From positions 1,317,136-1,381,135 of the forward strand of contig NZ_JACCCL010000001.1 in assembly GCF_013408665.1 (NCBI RefSeq): DNA of 64,000 bases. Reading direction: 5' to 3'. This document shows positions 45,196-53,408 of this stretch, one piece after another (positions within the stretch are counted from its first letter, which is position 1; each line of letters begins with the position of its first letter). Source of the DNA: Sporosarcina sp. JAI121. Lineage in GTDB: Bacteria; Bacillota; Bacilli; Bacillales_A; Planococcaceae. The notes below the pieces were generated by a model. It saw only the letters and a list, made by a program, of their open reading frames with translations, did no database searches and was not told the DNA's origin. Made by a program: the position numbers and the translations under genes.

Positions 45196-46461
45196 ATGGG
45201 ACAGTTAGAAGAAATTGAACGGCATATCTTAGAAGGCGATGCCGAAGTACTCAGCCGTGCAGTTGATCAGTTGAACGCGTCGACCGATTTCGATATGCTT
45301 TATGAAGCCGCAGGATTATTTGCCGGTTATGGATTTATGGGTGAAGCCGATCGACTTTATGAAACATTGCGGCTTCATCTGCCCGATGAAGCCCAACTGA
45401 AAATCGACCGTGCCGGAACGTTGCTGGAGCTTGATGAAGAAGATGAAGCCCTTTTGCTACTCACGGATGTGGGCCCGGATGACGAAGAATATGTTCAAGC
45501 TCTTTTGGCACTGGCCGATTATTATCAAATGTCCGGCATGGCGGAATCGGCGCTATCAAAGATTAAGGAAGCCCATGAACTGAATCCGTATGAGCCTGTT
45601 ATCCGGTTTGCTTATGCGGAATTGCTCCTGGACGCTGGGAAGTACGGCGAAGCAGCGCGGTTGTACTTGGAGTTGCATGAAGAAGCGGATGAAATCGGAG
45701 GGATCCGTATTTTATCAAGGCTTGCCGAAACGTATAGCGCGGGGGCGGCCTATGAAGAAGCTATTCCGTATTATGAAGAATTGCTGGAAGATAATGCGAC
45801 GCCGGATACATTATTCGGAGCGGCATTCGCCTATTACCAAAGTGGCCAACCGGAACGTGCTGTCACCCTTCTCGACAATCTGCTTGAGATGGATCCCGAT
45901 TATTTTTCCGCCTATATGCTGGCGGGACAATCATTATCTTCAATCGGCGAGGATCAAAGAGCATACGACATGTTCATTAACGGAATCCGCAGGGATGAAT
46001 TTGACAAAGAACTCCAATTGAGTGCAGGAAAATCCGCCTTGAAGTTGGGCCTTCCCGATGAAGCGGAAACACACTTGAAAGAAGCGCTAGTGCTAGATCC
46101 GGAATATATCGAAGCACTTGTCACACTAGCTTCGCTGTACAATGAAAGGGAGCAGAACGACAAACTGCTCGATCTTCTTTCGTATACAAAGAGTGACCAG
46201 CTCGATATCCCTTTATTGGATGCATTCCAGGCATATGCATATGAACGGGAAGAACAATTTGACGATGCATATGTATCATATGGTAAGGCATATGTTGGAT
46301 TGAAGGATGATCACGAGTTTCTTGATAGCTATGCAAACTTCCTTCTTGAGGAAGGTAAAAGTAGCGAAGCCATAGAAATAGTCAAGGAATTGGTTACACT
46401 TGTTCCCGATGAAGAGAATTGGAGAGCTTTTCTGGAAGCACAAAATGACGAGGAGGGGTGA
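45196..46461 (+). CDS. ypiA: TPR-repeat protein YpiA
   Basis: A 421-residue cytoplasmic protein made of about ten tetratricopeptide repeats (helical pairs such as AESALSKIKEAHELNPYEP and SGQPERAVTLLDNLLEMDPD). It has no catalytic domain, so it is probably a protein-binding scaffold; its partner is unknown. Strongly acidic. ATG follows AACAGGTGAAA. It lies after aroA and before ypiB, the B. subtilis order. Confidence 0.83.
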   Translation: MGQLEEIERHILEGDAEVLSRAVDQLNASTDFDMLYEAAGLFAGYGFMGEADRLYETLRLHLPDEAQLKIDRAGTLLELDEEDEALLLLTDVGPDDEEYVQALLALADYYQMSGMAESALSKIKEAHELNPYEPVIRFAYAELLLDAGKYGEAARLYLELHEEADEIGGIRILSRLAETYSAGAAYEEAIPYYEELLEDNATPDTLFGAAFAYYQSGQPERAVTLLDNLLEMDPDYFSAYMLAGQSLSSIGEDQRAYDMFINGIRRDEFDKELQLSAGKSALKLGLPDEAETHLKEALVLDPEYIEALVTLASLYNEREQNDKLLDLLSYTKSDQLDIPLLDAFQAYAYEREEQFDDAYVSYGKAYVGLKDDHEFLDSYANFLLEEGKSSEAIEIVKELVTLVPDEENWRAFLEAQNDEEG

Positions 46462-46462
46462 C

Positions 46463-47014
46463 ATGACGGCCATGGTTCCTGTCGCTGCTAAAAAGGACTT
46501 TGTACGATGGTTCTTAAAGCGGTACAAATTGAAGCGCCGTGAATGTGTGTGGATTTTGAATTATCTTCTTAGCCATGAACATCTTCTGGAAAACGTTCAC
46601 TTTACGGATGAAGCGCATTACTGTCCCAGGGCGATGGTGATCTCGACCACTGGATCGGAGAGCATTCCATTCCGCTTCTACAAAGGAAATTTAATGACTG
46701 CCGATGCAGAAAAATCATTTCATGATCTAAGACTTCATCCGGATGATAAAATGTTTATTCAATTAAACTTTCCAAACAGTCATTCCTGTCCGGAATATGC
46801 GAGTGTACGGGAAGAGAATCCATTTCTTCCGACCTATTTGCAAGTAAGCGAAAGCGATCGAAAAATCGCGGAACAATTGCTTGAGGAAAGTGCAGCTGCC
46901 ATAACTGTTGAAATGCTCATGAAGAGGGTTGACGAAGCGCTCGACACCAACGACAAGGAACGGTTCATCGCTTTATCTGCAATGCTGAACGATATGAAGG
47001 TAGCAAAGGACTAG
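46463..47014 (+). CDS. ypiB: UPF0302 family protein YpiB
   Basis: A 183-residue cytoplasmic protein of the UPF0302 (YpiB) family, of unknown biochemical function. The N-terminal half (KKDFVRWFLKRYKLKRRECVW and LLSHEHLLENVHFTD) is the family signature; the C-terminal helix resembles an IDEAL-type tail (EALDTNDKERFIALSAMLN). ATG 46463 is six bases from GAGGAGGGG and one base after the ypiA stop, so the genes are coupled. Confidence 0.85.
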   Translation: MTAMVPVAAKKDFVRWFLKRYKLKRRECVWILNYLLSHEHLLENVHFTDEAHYCPRAMVISTTGSESIPFRFYKGNLMTADAEKSFHDLRLHPDDKMFIQLNFPNSHSCPEYASVREENPFLPTYLQVSESDRKIAEQLLEESAAAITVEMLMKRVDEALDTNDKERFIALSAMLNDMKVAKD

Positions 47015-47015
47015 C

Positions 47016-47043
47016 GACTCCATCCAAACAGATGGAGTCCTTT
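47016..47043 (+). terminator. Hairpin after ypiB
   Basis: GACTCCATC pairs with GATGGAGTC, 6-base loop, short tail CTTTA. It is a weak terminator. Confidence 0.55.
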
Positions 47044-47071
47044 ACTGATTTCCCAAGGAGGTAATATAGAA

Positions 47072-47521
47072 ATGAACTGGACCGCCAATGATATGGATAC
47101 ATATTTGCAACAAAGAGAGTATATCGATACACTCATTGTACCCCTACTAAAAGTAGAGACGAAACCCGAGAATATGAAAAGTAGTTCGTCATCTTCCGAG
47201 TTCCTGATGCATCTTACGACGTTCATTGAAACACAATTCAAAGGGCGCATGATGCTGATGCCGCCTTTCGCCTATACGCAATCAATGGATCTGACGGAGA
47301 TGGCTGCAACGCTGTCGCAGGACCTATCTGTAGCATCATTCAAATACGTGTTTTTTCTGACGACCGATTCCAAATGGACAAGCATTGAAATGGATGGCGA
47401 GGTTATTTGGCTGCCTTCGATTCCGCTTGAAAGCATGGACCCGCAACTGAGGAAATCCATCATTGAAGATCAGCTTCGACAAGTATTGCCACGATTTACG
47501 GAAAAGTGGTCAGAACAGTAA
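47072..47521 (+). CDS. ypiF: DUF2487 family protein YpiF
   Basis: A 149-residue cytoplasmic protein of the DUF2487 family, function unknown. The N-terminus MNWTANDMDTYLQQREYIDT is the family start, followed by a mixed alpha/beta core and LRKSIIEDQLRQVLPRF near the end. AAGGAGG lies upstream of ATG 47072 at 11 bases. It always sits just before qcrA in Bacilli, but the 147-base gap has a good promoter, so it need not be cotranscribed with qcrABC. Confidence 0.82.
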   Translation: MNWTANDMDTYLQQREYIDTLIVPLLKVETKPENMKSSSSSSEFLMHLTTFIETQFKGRMMLMPPFAYTQSMDLTEMAATLSQDLSVASFKYVFFLTTDSKWTSIEMDGEVIWLPSIPLESMDPQLRKSIIEDQLRQVLPRFTEKWSEQ

Positions 47522-47534
47522 AATTCGATATTTG

Positions 47535-47595
47535 TTCACAAACTGACATCTGTTCGGAAAGCATGATTGAATTTCCTGTAGTATTGATATATCAT
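47535..47595 (+). promoter_or_regulatory. Promoter of qcrABC with upstream TTCACAA box
   Basis: TTGAAT (47567-47572), 17-base spacer, TATCAT (47590-47595). TTCACAA at 47535-47541 repeats the box found before resA. It lies inside the near-palindrome TTTGTTCACAAA. A shared redox regulator is inference. Confidence 0.55.
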
Positions 47596-47668
47596 AGATA
47601 TGTCCTAGTATTACAATTAGCAATAGAATGTCCGTTGGACTGACCTTTAAGTAAGAGGAGGGAAAATG

Positions 47669-48172
47669 ATGAGCAAGAAAGTGTCAAGACGCCAATTCAT
47701 GAGCTATACACTTATGGGTGTTGGTGGATTCATGGCTTCTGGTATGTTGATGCCAATGGTCCGTTTTGCAATCGACCCTGTGTTGCAGACGAAAGATGAA
47801 GGTGACTTCATCCATACTCAACACAAAGTGGACGAGCTATCGGAAACGCCGATTCGTATCGATTTCACTATCAAAGATCGAAAAGATGCCTGGTATAAAT
47901 CCGATGTGTCAAACACTGCCTGGGTTTATAAAAATGGTGATACGGTCATCGCGCTTTCTCCTGTCTGTAAACACCTTGGTTGTACAGTGAACTGGGGCGG
48001 AGATGAAAAGCATCCAGATCAATTTTTCTGTCCATGCCACGCAGGACGTTATATGAAAAATGGTGATAACGTAAAAGGAACACCACCGCTTGGACCACTT
48101 GACGAATTTGACGTGAAAGTGGAAGACGGATTCTTGTATCTCGGAAAAACAAAACCGAACACATTAGTTTAA
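47669..48172 (+). CDS. qcrA: Rieske iron-sulfur subunit of menaquinol:cytochrome c reductase
   Basis: Carries the [2Fe-2S] cluster that takes the first electron from menaquinol in the bc complex. It is 167 residues: a Tat-like N-terminus (SRRQFM) and membrane anchor at about 12-35, then the Rieske domain with CKHLGC (Cys100, His102, Cys105) and CPCH (Cys121, Cys123, His124). ATG 47669 is preferred over the adjacent ATG 47666 for ribosome site spacing. qcrB and qcrC follow. Confidence 0.96.
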   Translation: MSKKVSRRQFMSYTLMGVGGFMASGMLMPMVRFAIDPVLQTKDEGDFIHTQHKVDELSETPIRIDFTIKDRKDAWYKSDVSNTAWVYKNGDTVIALSPVCKHLGCTVNWGGDEKHPDQFFCPCHAGRYMKNGDNVKGTPPLGPLDEFDVKVEDGFLYLGKTKPNTLV

Positions 48173-48195
48173 AAATGTAAGGGGGTACGACCGAA

Positions 48196-48870
48196 GTGCT
48201 AAATAAAATTTATGATTGGGTTGACGAACGGTTGGATATCACCCCGATTTGGCGCGATATTGCCGACCACGAAGTACCTGAGCACGTAAACCCTGCACAT
48301 CACTTTTCTGCATTCATCTATTGTTTCGGGGGATTGACGTTCTTCATCACTGTCATCCAGATTCTTTCTGGTATGTTCCTGACGATGTATTACACACCGG
48401 ACATTGAAAATGCATGGAAATCCGTTTATTATCTTCAAAATGAAGTGGCATTCGGTGAAATTGTGCGTGGGATGCACCACTGGGGAGCTTCACTTGTTAT
48501 CGTGATGATGTTCCTACATACGCTACGTGTATTCTTTACAGGGTCTTATAAAAAACCGCGTGAACTGAACTGGGTTGTCGGAGTATTGATCTTCATGGTC
48601 ATGCTCGGCCTTGGATTCACAGGTTATCTACTACCATGGGATATGAAAGCATTGTTCGCTACGAAAGTAGGAATTGAAATTGCCGCTTCAGTCCCGTTCA
48701 TCGGAGAATCGATAAAAGTACTCCTTGCCGGAGACTCAACGATCCTCGGTGCACAAACACTAACACGTTTCTTCGCGATTCATGTATTCTTCTTACCGGC
48801 TGCTTTGCTTGGGTTGCTTGCAGCACACTTTATCATGATCAGAAGACAAGGTATTTCAGGACCGCTATAA
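48196..48870 (+). CDS. qcrB: Cytochrome b subunit of menaquinol:cytochrome c reductase
   Basis: Membrane subunit with two b haems and an extra covalently bound c-type haem in the Bacillus type. It is 224 residues with four membrane helices, like cytochrome b6. Haem ligand histidines lie in MHHWGASLVIVMMFLHTLRV and in the later FFAIHVFFLPAALLGLLAAH segment. GTG 48196 follows GGGGGT at nine bases. It is split from the C-terminal part, which is fused into qcrC. Confidence 0.95.
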   Translation: MLNKIYDWVDERLDITPIWRDIADHEVPEHVNPAHHFSAFIYCFGGLTFFITVIQILSGMFLTMYYTPDIENAWKSVYYLQNEVAFGEIVRGMHHWGASLVIVMMFLHTLRVFFTGSYKKPRELNWVVGVLIFMVMLGLGFTGYLLPWDMKALFATKVGIEIAASVPFIGESIKVLLAGDSTILGAQTLTRFFAIHVFFLPAALLGLLAAHFIMIRRQGISGPL

Positions 48871-48911
48871 GATTGACCGGCGTCCAACGATTTTAACAAG
48901 GAGGGGACATT

Positions 48912-49679
48912 ATGCAACGCGGAAAAGGGATGAAATTTGTCGGAGATTCGCGCATTAAGGCTAACAATAAAATGCCGAACGTCCCGAAAGATTACTCAGA
49001 ATATCCGGGTAAAACGGAAGCGTTCTGGCCTAACTTCCTATTGAAAGAATGGCTGATCGGTGCCGTTTTCCTTATTGGATATTTAATATTGACAGTTGCT
49101 CATCCGTCACCGCTTGAACGTCAGGCGGATCCGACAGATACGATGTACATGCCGGTTCCGGACTGGTACTTCCTATCGATGTATCAATTGTTGAAATATG
49201 AGTTCGCTTCAGGGCCATGGAACATCATCGGGGCTATCGTCATGCCGGGTCTTGCATTCGGAGCATTGATGCTCGTTCCATTTATGGATACTACAAAGGA
49301 ACGCCGTCCGTTTAAACGTCCGCTTCCAACAGCATTCATGCTTCTGTCATTTGCGGCGCTCTTCTATCTGACATGGGAATCATATGTAAACCATGATTGG
49401 GAGAAACAGAAAATACAAGGTGCGATTGTTGAGGAAGTTGAATTCGACACTGAATCAGAAGGCTATCAAATTTACGCTGGTGCGTCATGTATCGGTTGTC
49501 ACGGGGATGCATTCCAGGGTGGACTTGGTAAGCCGTTAGTAAATACAGGTCTTGCTGCTGATGAAATCGTGAAAATTGCTCATGATGGAGTAGGCGACAT
49601 GCCTCCAGGGACATGGGAAGGCTCAGATGAAGATCTGCAGATACTTGCCGAGTTCATTGAAGGTTTGAACAGCAAGTAA
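48912..49679 (+). CDS. qcrC: Cytochrome b/c subunit of menaquinol:cytochrome c reductase
   Basis: Fusion of a subunit IV-like membrane part (three helices, about 48-65, 105-125 and 140-156, with PDWYFLSMYQLLKY at the quinol site) and a C-terminal cytochrome c domain with haem motif CIGCH (Cys193, Cys196, His197). It is 255 residues. ATG 48912 is close to AAGGAGGGG. The haem is attached by the system II proteins ResA, ResB and ResC in this window. Confidence 0.95.
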   Translation: MQRGKGMKFVGDSRIKANNKMPNVPKDYSEYPGKTEAFWPNFLLKEWLIGAVFLIGYLILTVAHPSPLERQADPTDTMYMPVPDWYFLSMYQLLKYEFASGPWNIIGAIVMPGLAFGALMLVPFMDTTKERRPFKRPLPTAFMLLSFAALFYLTWESYVNHDWEKQKIQGAIVEEVEFDTESEGYQIYAGASCIGCHGDAFQGGLGKPLVNTGLAADEIVKIAHDGVGDMPPGTWEGSDEDLQILAEFIEGLNSK

Positions 49680-49680
49680 C

Positions 49681-49711
49681 AAAAAAGAGTCAGGAAACTG
49701 ACTCTTTTTTT
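49681..49711 (+). terminator. Terminator of qcrABC
   Basis: Perfect stem AAAAAAGAGTCAG with CTGACTCTTTTTT, tetraloop GAAA, one more T. Confidence 0.93.
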
Positions 49712-49744
49712 GTATACATATTAAGCTATTATGGAGAGGTGCCC

Positions 49745-50344
49745 ATGGGTTTATTCATGCAGAAGATTTGGCTCGTTCTTTCCCATAAATCGTTTCTTTG
49801 GATTCTATTATTCGTAAACTTGGTCGGTACAGTGTTCGGGTATGATTGGTATATGTGGCAGCTTGAAATCACGGAGCCGAAATTCTGGATTTTTGTGCCG
49901 GACAGTCCGACCGCCAGTCTGTTTTTTACACTAGCGATCATCGGCTGGCTTATTGGAAAGAACTTCAGGCTTATTGAGGCGCTTGCACTCATCACACTCG
50001 TTAAATATGGTCTTTGGGCGGTTGTCATGAATATTTTGACGCTTTTCGAGACTGGATCAATAGGCTGGGTGGGGTGGATGCTCGTCGGCTCGCATTTTGC
50101 AATGGCGGTCCAGGCGATACTGTACAGCCCTTTGTATCGGTTTTCATTCATCCATATAGCGATTGCCGCCATATGGACGCTTCATAATGACGTCATCGAT
50201 TATGTGTATGGCCAGATGCCGATCTATCATGATTTGATGAGACATATGGAACATATCGGTTATTTCACATTCTGGTTATCAATCGCCTGCATTTTACTCG
50301 CCTGTTGGATGTGGCAAAAGCGGGCGAAAGGCGATATATGGTAA
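49745..50344 (+). CDS. ypjA: DUF1405 integral membrane protein YpjA
   Basis: A 199-residue membrane protein with about six helices and no recognised catalytic motif; function unknown. Conserved features of the family are WYMWQL near residue 35 and the His/Trp-rich loops (GSHFAMAVQA and IWTLHNDVIDY). ATG 49745 is five bases from GGAGAGG; a GTG at 49739 overlaps the site. It follows qcrC as in B. subtilis, where ypjB comes next; that gene is absent here. Confidence 0.8.
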   Translation: MGLFMQKIWLVLSHKSFLWILLFVNLVGTVFGYDWYMWQLEITEPKFWIFVPDSPTASLFFTLAIIGWLIGKNFRLIEALALITLVKYGLWAVVMNILTLFETGSIGWVGWMLVGSHFAMAVQAILYSPLYRFSFIHIAIAAIWTLHNDVIDYVYGQMPIYHDLMRHMEHIGYFTFWLSIACILLACWMWQKRAKGDIW

Positions 50345-50415
50345 TAGTAAAAAGTTGCGGTTGAAGCGGTACCATTATAGAATGGATTATATAGAGAAAA
50401 GGGAGGAAGTTGACT

Positions 50416-51084
50416 ATGTTCTGGATTTACTTGGCTGCAATCATATTATTGCCGCTTTACGCCCAATTCAAAGTGAAACGCACATACAAGAAATATTCGA
50501 AAGTTCGTTCAACCTCAGGCATGACAGGAGCGGAAGTCGCCCGTCTGATTCTTGATCAAAATGGTTTACAAGACGTTAAAGTCGTCGAAAGCCAAGGGTA
50601 CCTGAGTGATCATTATAACCCGCTTACGAAAATCGTTGCGCTGTCAACACATAACTATCGTGAGGCATCCGTTGCTGGTACAGCAATCGCCGCGCACGAA
50701 GTCGGTCACGCGATTCAGGATAAGGAAGCATACGCATTCCTGCGTTTTCGTCACCGTTTAGCACCTGTTGCGAACATCACGTCAAATGCATCTTGGGTTT
50801 TCATTATGATCGGTCTGATTTTCTCGAGCATGAATTCCATGTTGGGAATCGGTATCGCATTGCTCGCAGTTGGGGTTCTGTTCCAAGTCGTAACTTTGCC
50901 GGTCGAGTTCAATGCGTCATCACGTGCCATGAATGAAATCGTCTCACTTGGTATCATTCGCAATGAAGAGGAAGGCCACGCGAAAAAAGTATTGAGTGCA
51001 GCAGCGATGACATATGTTGCAGCAACAGCGGTCGCAGTTCTCGAATTGGTTCGACTTATCTTGATATTTACAAACAGAGACTAA
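50416..51084 (+). CDS. Neutral zinc metallopeptidase, YugP family
   Basis: Membrane protease of 222 residues with the zinc site HEVGH (94-98) after one N-terminal helix, and two or three helices behind it (about 118-160 and 195-216). This is the DUF2256/Zn_peptidase_2 (YugP) type. In B. subtilis yugP is elsewhere in the chromosome, so this position differs. ATG 50416 is eight bases from GGGAGGA. Substrate unknown. It may be cotranscribed with ypjA. Confidence 0.82.
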   Translation: MFWIYLAAIILLPLYAQFKVKRTYKKYSKVRSTSGMTGAEVARLILDQNGLQDVKVVESQGYLSDHYNPLTKIVALSTHNYREASVAGTAIAAHEVGHAIQDKEAYAFLRFRHRLAPVANITSNASWVFIMIGLIFSSMNSMLGIGIALLAVGVLFQVVTLPVEFNASSRAMNEIVSLGIIRNEEEGHAKKVLSAAAMTYVAATAVAVLELVRLILIFTNRD

Positions 51085-51098
51085 CTGTCTATATTGCG

Positions 51099-51138
51099 AA
51101 AAAATCCGTTCCTCCAGTCTGGAGGAACGGATTTTTTT
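51099..51138. terminator. Perfect 18-bp terminator
   Basis: 51099-51116 pairs with 51120-51137 around loop GTC, eight T in all at the end. It follows the YugP-like gene and can also act for the minus-strand gene that ends at 51253. Confidence 0.92.
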
Positions 51139-51252
51139 TGGTTACATATAAAAGATAAGAAAGGATAAAATTTTCAATAGGGAACAGGGGCTGGTACCAG
51201 TTACACTTATGCTTGTCGGGACTTCGGGACTGTACGGCGACTAGAGTTTTTC

Positions 51253-52125
51253 TTACCGCTCAAGCGGACGTTTTTGTTCGTCCAGCGTAAAGCCCTCTCC
51301 CATGACATCGTGGACATCGGTTAGGGAAACGAAAGCGTGCGGATCAACTGCAGTGATGATATTTTTTAACCGGACTATTTCATTCCTTCCAACGACACAA
51401 TATAGGATTTCCCTGTCAGATTTAGTGAAATGACCATATCCTTTGAAGATGGTGACGCCACGGTCCATATCTTCTGTGATTTTCGTCGCGATTTCGTCTT
51501 GTGATTCAGAAATGATAAACGCGCCCCTGGCTGCATAGGCCCCTTCCTGAACAAAGTCGATCACCCGGGCCCCAACAAATAATGCGACAAGCGTATACAT
51601 CATCGATCGGTGGTCGAGATAGACGGCCCAGGAAACCAGAATGACAAGCGCATCGAAGAGGAACATCGTCTTCCCCATACTCCAGCCGATGTATTTATGG
51701 GCTAGCCGTGCGATAATATCAACACCACCGGTAGTACCTCCATATCTGAAAATGATACCGAGTCCGATTCCGATGAACACCCCGGCGAAGAGAGCCACTA
51801 GGAACATATCATCTTTCAAATGGATATCGATCTGATAGACCATGAAAACTTTTAGGAAAACGGATACAGCAACCGTACCGATTACTGTATAGATGAACAC
51901 TTTCTTCCCCAGCAGTTTCCATCCTATAATGAACATGGGGATGTTCAGGATAAGGTTCATGATTGCGGGATCCCAATTGAATGCGAACAGTAGAATGAGT
52001 GTAATACCTGTGAATCCGCCTTCGGCAAGTTCGTTTTGAATATTAAAGTGTACCAGTCCGAAACTGAAAATTGCAGCACCAAGAATGATGAAAAAGATAT
52101 TTTTGAATTTGATTCCTTCAAGCAT
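51253..52125 (-). CDS. ypjC: YitT/YpjC family membrane protein (DUF161, DUF2179)
   Basis: A 290-residue membrane protein: five helices in the first ~175 residues, with the family motif ELAEGGFTGITLIL near 32 and RYGGTTGGVDIIARL near 128, then a C-terminal cytoplasmic DUF2179 domain. Function unknown. The ATG at 52125 has AAGGAAGGTG eight bases upstream. It runs opposite to its neighbours. B. subtilis has several YitT paralogues; ypjC is chosen because of the position before ypjD. Confidence 0.8.
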   Translation of the reverse strand: MLEGIKFKNIFFIILGAAIFSFGLVHFNIQNELAEGGFTGITLILLFAFNWDPAIMNLILNIPMFIIGWKLLGKKVFIYTVIGTVAVSVFLKVFMVYQIDIHLKDDMFLVALFAGVFIGIGLGIIFRYGGTTGGVDIIARLAHKYIGWSMGKTMFLFDALVILVSWAVYLDHRSMMYTLVALFVGARVIDFVQEGAYAARGAFIISESQDEIATKITEDMDRGVTIFKGYGHFTKSDREILYCVVGRNEIVRLKNIITAVDPHAFVSLTDVHDVMGEGFTLDEQKRPLER

Positions 52126-52182
52126 TTCGGGAACACCTTCCTTTTTATAGCAGTAGGGCTATTATCGGCTAAAATTTTTATT

Positions 52183-52211
52183 TTGACAATAGTGTTATTA
52201 ATTTATACGAT
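52183..52211 (+). promoter_or_regulatory. Promoter of the ypjD-dapB-bshA-cca-birA operon
   Basis: TTGACA (perfect -35), 17-base spacer, TACGAT. It lies 20 bases before ypjD. Confidence 0.7.
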
Positions 52212-52231
52212 GGTAAAGGGAGTTGACGCAA

Positions 52232-52570
52232 ATGGAACGATTGCAGACGATGAAGGATTTACAACAAAGGGTCGATTTATACATAAACGGTTTTGAAGAA
52301 GGCTATTTTCCTCCAATGGAACTGATGGCAAGGTTGACCGAAGAACTGGGAGAATTGTCACGGGAAGTACAGCATGTGTACGGTACGAAAAAGAAAAAGC
52401 CCAGTGAAGCGGTAAAATCTCTTGAAGAAGAAACGGGGGATCTGCTATTCGTTTTAATCTGTTTCGCCAATTCACAGGGAATCAGTTTGGATAAAGCACT
52501 CATTACTGTTCTCGATAAATTCAAAGATCGCGATGCAGACCGCTGGACAAAAAAGGAGGAAACGAAATGA
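52232..52570 (+). CDS. ypjD: MazG-like nucleotide pyrophosphohydrolase YpjD
   Basis: Small all-alpha NTP pyrophosphohydrolase, 112 residues. The metal-binding EEnnE pattern TEELGELSREV (36-46) and the second EEETGDLLFVLI (about 66-77) are present. It probably removes noncanonical nucleotides; the exact substrate is unknown. AAGGGAG lies nine bases before ATG 52232 and touches the upstream TTG, so ATG is the start. dapB starts inside its stop (ATGA). Confidence 0.87.
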   Translation: MERLQTMKDLQQRVDLYINGFEEGYFPPMELMARLTEELGELSREVQHVYGTKKKKPSEAVKSLEEETGDLLFVLICFANSQGISLDKALITVLDKFKDRDADRWTKKEETK

Positions 52571-53367
52571 CGATAAAAGTAGTTATTGCAGGAGCGCGCG
52601 GCAGGCTGGGAAGCGCAGCGTTACGCTCGATTTTGAATGCACCGAATATGGAAGTCGTTGCTGTCCTTGATTATAAATACGAAGGGCAGTATCTACATGG
52701 AACAGTAGTGAATGATGAGGCGGGTGGAATCCCAATCTATACGTCCCTTGAAAATCTGGTAGCTGCGACCCGACCGGATGTACTTCTTGACTTGACGGAT
52801 CCTGACGCCGTATTCAAAAATGTACATGATGCCATAACGCTCGGAATACGTCCCGTTGTCGGCACGTCGGGACTCTCAATAGAAAACATATCACTGTTAA
52901 CTGAATTGGCGGCAAAAAATCGGATAGGCGGCATCATTGCGCCGAACTTCTCCATCGGTGCAGTATTGATGATGAAGTTTTCCGCCATTGCAGCCCGTTA
53001 TTTAGGAGATGTCGAAATTCTGGAAATGCATCATGATAAAAAAGTGGATGCTCCATCAGGAACAGCTGTAAAGACTGCGGAAATGATTAAAGAAGTCAGA
53101 GAAGCGCATAAACAAGGGCATCCGGAAGAAAAAGAACATCAGGCAGGGGCACGGGGCGCGGATTTCGACGGTATGAAAATACATAGTATCCGACTACCGG
53201 GACTGCTTGCGCATCAGGAAGTAATGCTTGGCGGCGAAGGCGAATTGCTCAGCATCCGCCACGATTCATTCGACCGGAGCTCATTCATGCCGGGAATTCT
53301 TATGGCGATCCATAATGTTATGGAACGTAAGGATCTAGTCTACGGACTCGAAAACATCATTGATTAA
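52567..53367 (+). CDS. dapB: 4-Hydroxy-tetrahydrodipicolinate reductase
   Basis: NAD(P)H-dependent reductase of the diaminopimelate/lysine pathway; its product leads to wall cross-links and, in spores, the same branch supplies dipicolinate. It is 266 residues. NAD motif GARGRLGSAA, active-site EMHHDKKVDAPSGTA with catalytic His and Lys, and IHSIRLPG are present. Starts in the ypjD stop. In B. subtilis mgsA and bshB1 lie between dapB and bshA; here they are missing. Confidence 0.96.
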   Translation: MTIKVVIAGARGRLGSAALRSILNAPNMEVVAVLDYKYEGQYLHGTVVNDEAGGIPIYTSLENLVAATRPDVLLDLTDPDAVFKNVHDAITLGIRPVVGTSGLSIENISLLTELAAKNRIGGIIAPNFSIGAVLMMKFSAIAARYLGDVEILEMHHDKKVDAPSGTAVKTAEMIKEVREAHKQGHPEEKEHQAGARGADFDGMKIHSIRLPGLLAHQEVMLGGEGELLSIRHDSFDRSSFMPGILMAIHNVMERKDLVYGLENIID

Positions 53368-53408
53368 TGCAAAAAACCTATTACTGTAAATCGGAAGGAG
53401 CACTGTGA

